This document shows, piece by piece, positions 60,481 through 64,000 of a DNA stretch of 64,000 bases. The position numbers and the translations under genes are program-made. The notes beneath the pieces are model-generated. The model was not told the origin of the DNA and searched no databases. It saw nothing but the letters and a program-made list of their open reading frames with translations. Location: contig NC_052613.1 of NCBI RefSeq assembly GCF_016545825.1, positions 56,680,833 to 56,744,832 of the forward strand. The letters are read 5' to 3'. This DNA comes from Eucalyptus grandis. Lineage: Eukaryota > Streptophyta > Magnoliopsida > Myrtales > Myrtaceae. How positions within the stretch are numbered: position 1 is the first letter of the stretch; each line of letters opens with the position of its first letter.

Positions 60481-61979
60481 CTACACGCTTGAAGCTTTGT
60501 TTTGGAGCAAAGGGATCTTGTGGCTGGAGGATGCCAAGCTCCCACCAACCAACCCCACTGCCCTCGATTTTCTTCTCTTCCTCTTTGGACTTTCCCCACA
60601 CTACCTGGCAGAATCCCATCACAATCACTATCGCTCCAAATAAGCTGCAAAAAATCCATATATTCAATGTTTGAAGATAATTCTATTAGATGATATGTCG
60701 TCATCAGGCGAGGTGAGATATTTTCTTAATATTATCACGTACAACTTGTTTTCCTACCCAATTTGTTCGTTTGTGTATGCTTGTAATACTAAAACTCTAG
60801 TTTCTTAATAGAGAGATTTTGGCAAATCTTCAGAGTTTGAGCATAACCATTTGGTTTTTTAAAAAGTTGAATTGAAGAGCAAGACAATTTTATATTTTAA
60901 AAATATCGTTTAAAATGCTTGAGATGAGCTCATGAAGGAGCTTTTTCCTATGACCGCGTCTTTCGTAAATTCTTGATAATCGTAGATTCTTGATAATAGA
61001 GTAAGATGGGGAATGGGCATTTTAATAGAGAAAAGAGAGAGTACTTGTACCCTCCAAGGTATAACATCTCGCCTATCCAATAGCAAATACAATTCCGAAG
61101 GGCTTAAACGTGGAGACATAAACAGGTCCAGTTCTCTTCAAGCACCATGCATACAATGTAAATTGGAAGACGCTAGCAACCAGAGCCAACCTCAAGTCGG
61201 ACCAATATCTAGACTATAGGAGCTGTAATGTTGCATGCTTACCGAGTATGAAATAGCGATCATATCCATATCGATTTTCACAATCCATGACTATGGTTCT
61301 CTCACAGTAACGAAAGATAATAGTTTGGAAAGAATAGTTGAAAATTGAATAGAACATCATGTTCAGCACCGCGAGGTAATCTTAATGATATCAAGAAAGC
61401 TTCAGCCGTGAGGAGAAACTACCAAATTTGATTGTCGCGAGAGAAGAAAAAGAAGGTGATGAGGTTGGACAGAAGGAGGAGGCGAAGGTGAGAGGAGAAT
61501 CGCTGGAGCCTTGTAGAGAGTGACTAAGAACGCACCAAGGATTGATGCGATGACTCCTACAAGCTTGGCTTGGCTACTTCAGCTTTTCCAGCTCACTCTC
61601 TCCATCCTAATTTTTAATTCAGTTATTAAAGAATAAGCTAAGTTTATCTTGTAATAATGGCCATTGACGTAATGCGCAATTCTGTCTTGTGTTTCCTATG
61701 AATGTGCAGCCTCCACTTGTTGAAGCACCGGACTTTCTTGGTTCTGTCCCGTTTCAGGGATTTTTTCATTTGCAAAGCAACTCCTATCTAGGAAATTTTA
61801 GGGACCCAGCATCACGAGACGAGGTTCTCTCATCTTTTTTCTTTTCAAATGAAGGTACTATGAGTGCGCCGCAGGTAACGGAAAAGAAGAGACGAGGTTC
61901 ATCATCACGAGAGTGAAAGTGAAGGTGAATAATGGCGAGAATGAAAGTGAAAGCTGGGACGAGGTTCATCATGGTCCGT

Positions 61980-62690
61980 TGAAGATAGAATTTCAATTTC
62001 AATTTCTTATATTATGAACTAATTGATGCAGTCAATCCGTAAGATTGAAGGGTCAGTCAATAAAATGGAAGAACTTTATCTTGTATATTGTTTTCCTATT
62101 TGTATTTCTTTGTATATAAATATCCTTATATACATGTACAAACAATATCGAAAAATACAATTACAATTCCTCCATAACGCCTTTTCGATTTCTGTCATCT
62201 TTTCTTCGATTCCTACCATAATATCAGAGGTATCAGAGAGTTCTTTCCTAACCTAGGTTCCGTAAAGTTTTCTGGATTGTCTCCAGTCAGTTTTCTAACT
62301 TTGTGTTGCAAACCATAATATGCAAAACAAAGTTAGCACTTTGGGTGGAAATGCACGTATTTATTTATTTTATTTTATTGGTAAAGAGCACGTATTTATT
62401 TATCAACCATACAATTACCAAGAAGCCTGCTTAAGCCTACATAGGAATTTATGAAGACAACATACCCATACTCCCCTATCTTTGTAAATCTTATGGAAGT
62501 TCCATATAAGACTTTTTTATCCTGATCGCTTTAATGAAAAGCATTGGATGTGTTTACTTTCTTGGCCACTAGGGGAAAAAGTCTCATGATAGTTGAATCA
62601 AGCCTTGTAGGAAACTATTTACTTTGCACTTGATTTTGTATATTCATTTGCAGCCAATTGACCTTCCATGTGAAGGCAAGGACATGCCCA
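61980..62690 (+). mobile_element. LTR-retrotransposon fragment inside WAT1 exon 3
   Basis: Inserted between atggtccgt and tgcccag of the disabled exon 3. From TGAAGATAG (61980) about 245 bp of AT-rich, LTR-like sequence with a TATA-like tatataaat (about 62112) leads to ggtatcagag (62229-62238). That resembles the initiator-tRNA-Met primer-binding site TGGTATCAGAGC used by Copia elements. About 450 bp of non-coding sequence follows. No polyprotein or second LTR was found, so it is a truncated 5' end. Confidence 0.5.
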
Positions 62691-62749
62691 GAGCAAGGGA
62701 CTTGTAATCCATGCCAATGTCCCCGCACATATGTGATGTGAGTTTGCAG

Positions 62750-63446
62750 GGTGAATTACCAAAAAAGTCATAAATTTATTACAATTGTGTCAATTTAGTC
62801 ATAAACTTTTTTTTTGCCAATTCAGTCCTAAACATTTTGTAATTATACCAATTTAGTCCATTCGACAAAATATAACCAACCGACGCTAATGTGGACATTA
62901 GCCAGCAATGGCTGTCTAGTGAATGCTGATGTGTCATTTTTAATTTTTTTTTTGAATTTTTGAATTTTTTTTTTAATTTTTTTTTCTTTCTTTCCATCCA
63001 TCTTTTCCTTCCTCTAGTCAGCCACGAGGGTCGATGGGGCCTCGCCTAGCCAAGGCGACGGTTGACTTCGCTAGTGGCTGGCGAGGCTCCTCGCTAGATC
63101 TGGCGATGGCGACCTAACTATCGCTAGGTCAGGCTCGATTTCGCCAGTGGCCGGCGGCGGCAAACCTTGCCACTAGCCGATGAGGCAGACCTCGTCGACT
63201 AGCTAGAGGAGGAGAAGATGGATGGAAAGAAAAGAAAAATAATTCGAAAAAATATTTAAAAATTCAAAAATAATTAAAAATGTCACATCACCGACTAACG
63301 TCCACGTTAGTGCCGACCAGCCAATTTTAGCCGGATGGATTGAATTAACACAATTATAAAAAGTTTAGGACGAAATTGACAAAAAAAATTAAGACTGAAT
63401 TAGCATAATTACAATAAATTTATGATTTTTTTGAAAATTCTTCCCA
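62750..63446. mobile_element. About 0.7-kb foldback element at the WAT1 exon-3 splice acceptor
   Basis: The left arm (aaaaaagtcataaatttatt, caatttagtc, ccgacgctaatgtggac) is inverted at the right (gactaacgtccacgtta, gacgaaattgac, aataaatttatgattttttt). The interior has AT-only stretches and a GC-rich block with gcctcgcc/ggcgagg words (63040-63200). It lies exactly where intron 2 meets exon 3 in the intact gene. Ends GGGTGAATT and ATTCTTCCC suggest a Mutator-like foldback. Possible but imperfect flanking repeat (tttgca/atctgca). Confidence 0.7.
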
Positions 63447-64000
63447 TCTGCATCATCATCCAAATTACATAAAAATTCACTTCGTTTTTTGTATGAAACT
63501 CTCAGCAGTTGATAGAGACCTTTGGCTTCGAAAGAATTCCAAGAAAAGCAGATCCCAAGTCTGCAAATTCGTGCGAAATGAAGAAGCTTCACTCACTCGC
63601 CCATCCAGAGCGAGCAAGATGATCTTGCGAAGGATAGAAAAGGTGAGAGGGGGACACGACCCAGACCTGTCAAACAGAGCAAACAAGCTAGACGAGGGCT
63701 TCAAACTGTTTTCCCCTTTCTTTTCCTCCATAAACCTGACATTAATGGAGTTAGCAGAAGCCTTCGATTAGGCCAAATCCCAAACTAGAGTTGCTTCTGG
63801 TAGTTCATTATTGATCTGCAGCTGCAAGCAGATATCAGTCCACATTACATAAAGATACGCTCGAACATCTACAAAGTATCTCGCCATGGAACCTGAAAAA
63901 TTTCAGGAAAATCCACTTCTTCTCTTTCCCCCTGTTTTGCCAGCACAATTGTTTAAGAAATTTCTTTTTGGGGTACATGTGCATCAGGCCGCGCTTCAAG

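Larger units (their letters stand above)
60481..63745 (-). pseudogene. Third WAT1 copy, disabled
   Basis: Homologous pieces lie in gene order on the minus strand: exon 2 about 63600-63665, exon 3 split by an insertion (about 62690-62750 and 61905-61978), exon 4 about 61400-61610, exon 5 about 61240-61400, exon 6 about 61045-61200, and exon 7 60481-60644. Exon 7 still reads through ([25 protein letters not shown]). Exon 6 has an internal deletion that creates TAG after FAIG. Exon 1 is gone: sequence jumps from the intron-1 part of the locus (attaatggag) to the upstream flank (cagaagccttcgat). Exon 4 carries several small deletions. Confidence 0.8.

Overview
The window is nuclear DNA from a flowering plant, almost certainly a eudicot. 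The genes have many short introns with GT/AG borders, and the proteins match plant families (R2R3-MYB, WAT1/EamA, 4CL-like, CCX, filament-like plant proteins). The intergenic DNA is AT-rich and full of small foldback elements. A woody, Myrtaceae-like genome is only a guess. A methyltransferase and a glyoxalase I near each other recall my memory of an Arabidopsis chromosome 1 neighbourhood (At1g08125/At1g08110); this was not checked.

Layout. 1-26 kb is single-copy and ordinary: VPS24 (ESCRT-III, +, 3191-5846), a small RPA-C-like OB-fold protein (-, 7098-8253), a family-16 lysine methyltransferase (+, 9883-14532), a subgroup-14 type R2R3-MYB (+, 19455-21005) and glyoxalase I (-, 22948-25430). 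The last shares a divergent promoter with a peroxisomal-type 4CL-like ligase (4CLL7 type, +, 26768-30039).

From 25.6 to 57.1 kb the sequence is a tandem duplication. Unit A (about 25640-36722) runs from the glyoxalase promoter through 4CLL7-A into intron 6 of a WAT1-type transporter gene. Unit B (about 36727-57080) repeats this, with 4CLL7-B (one-base frameshift) and the intact WAT1 gene (-, 56358-59261). The two promoters carry related terminal-inverted-repeat (TIR) insertions: a 510-bp element in A (25937-26446) and a 9.66-kb composite in B (36987-46646). The composite is a large broken palindrome. Its left arm holds an almost full-length but dead cation/calcium exchanger (CCX) gene. Its right arm holds a dead filament-like plant protein (FPP) gene in opposite orientation. 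The centre is an array of about 182-bp repeats. It looks like a gene-carrying (Pack-type) transposon or an inverted duplication bounded by such elements, and it is the most unusual object here.

59-64 kb holds a third, dead WAT1 copy that lost exon 1 and was hit by an LTR-retroelement fragment and a foldback element. Orphan WAT1 terminal exons lie at 33.3, 36.0 and 53.6 kb.

All gene models were spliced by eye. Reading-frame arithmetic closes exactly for VPS24, OB-fold, methyltransferase, MYB, glyoxalase I, 4CLL7-A and WAT1, which supports those models. No tRNA, rRNA or CRISPR was recognised.
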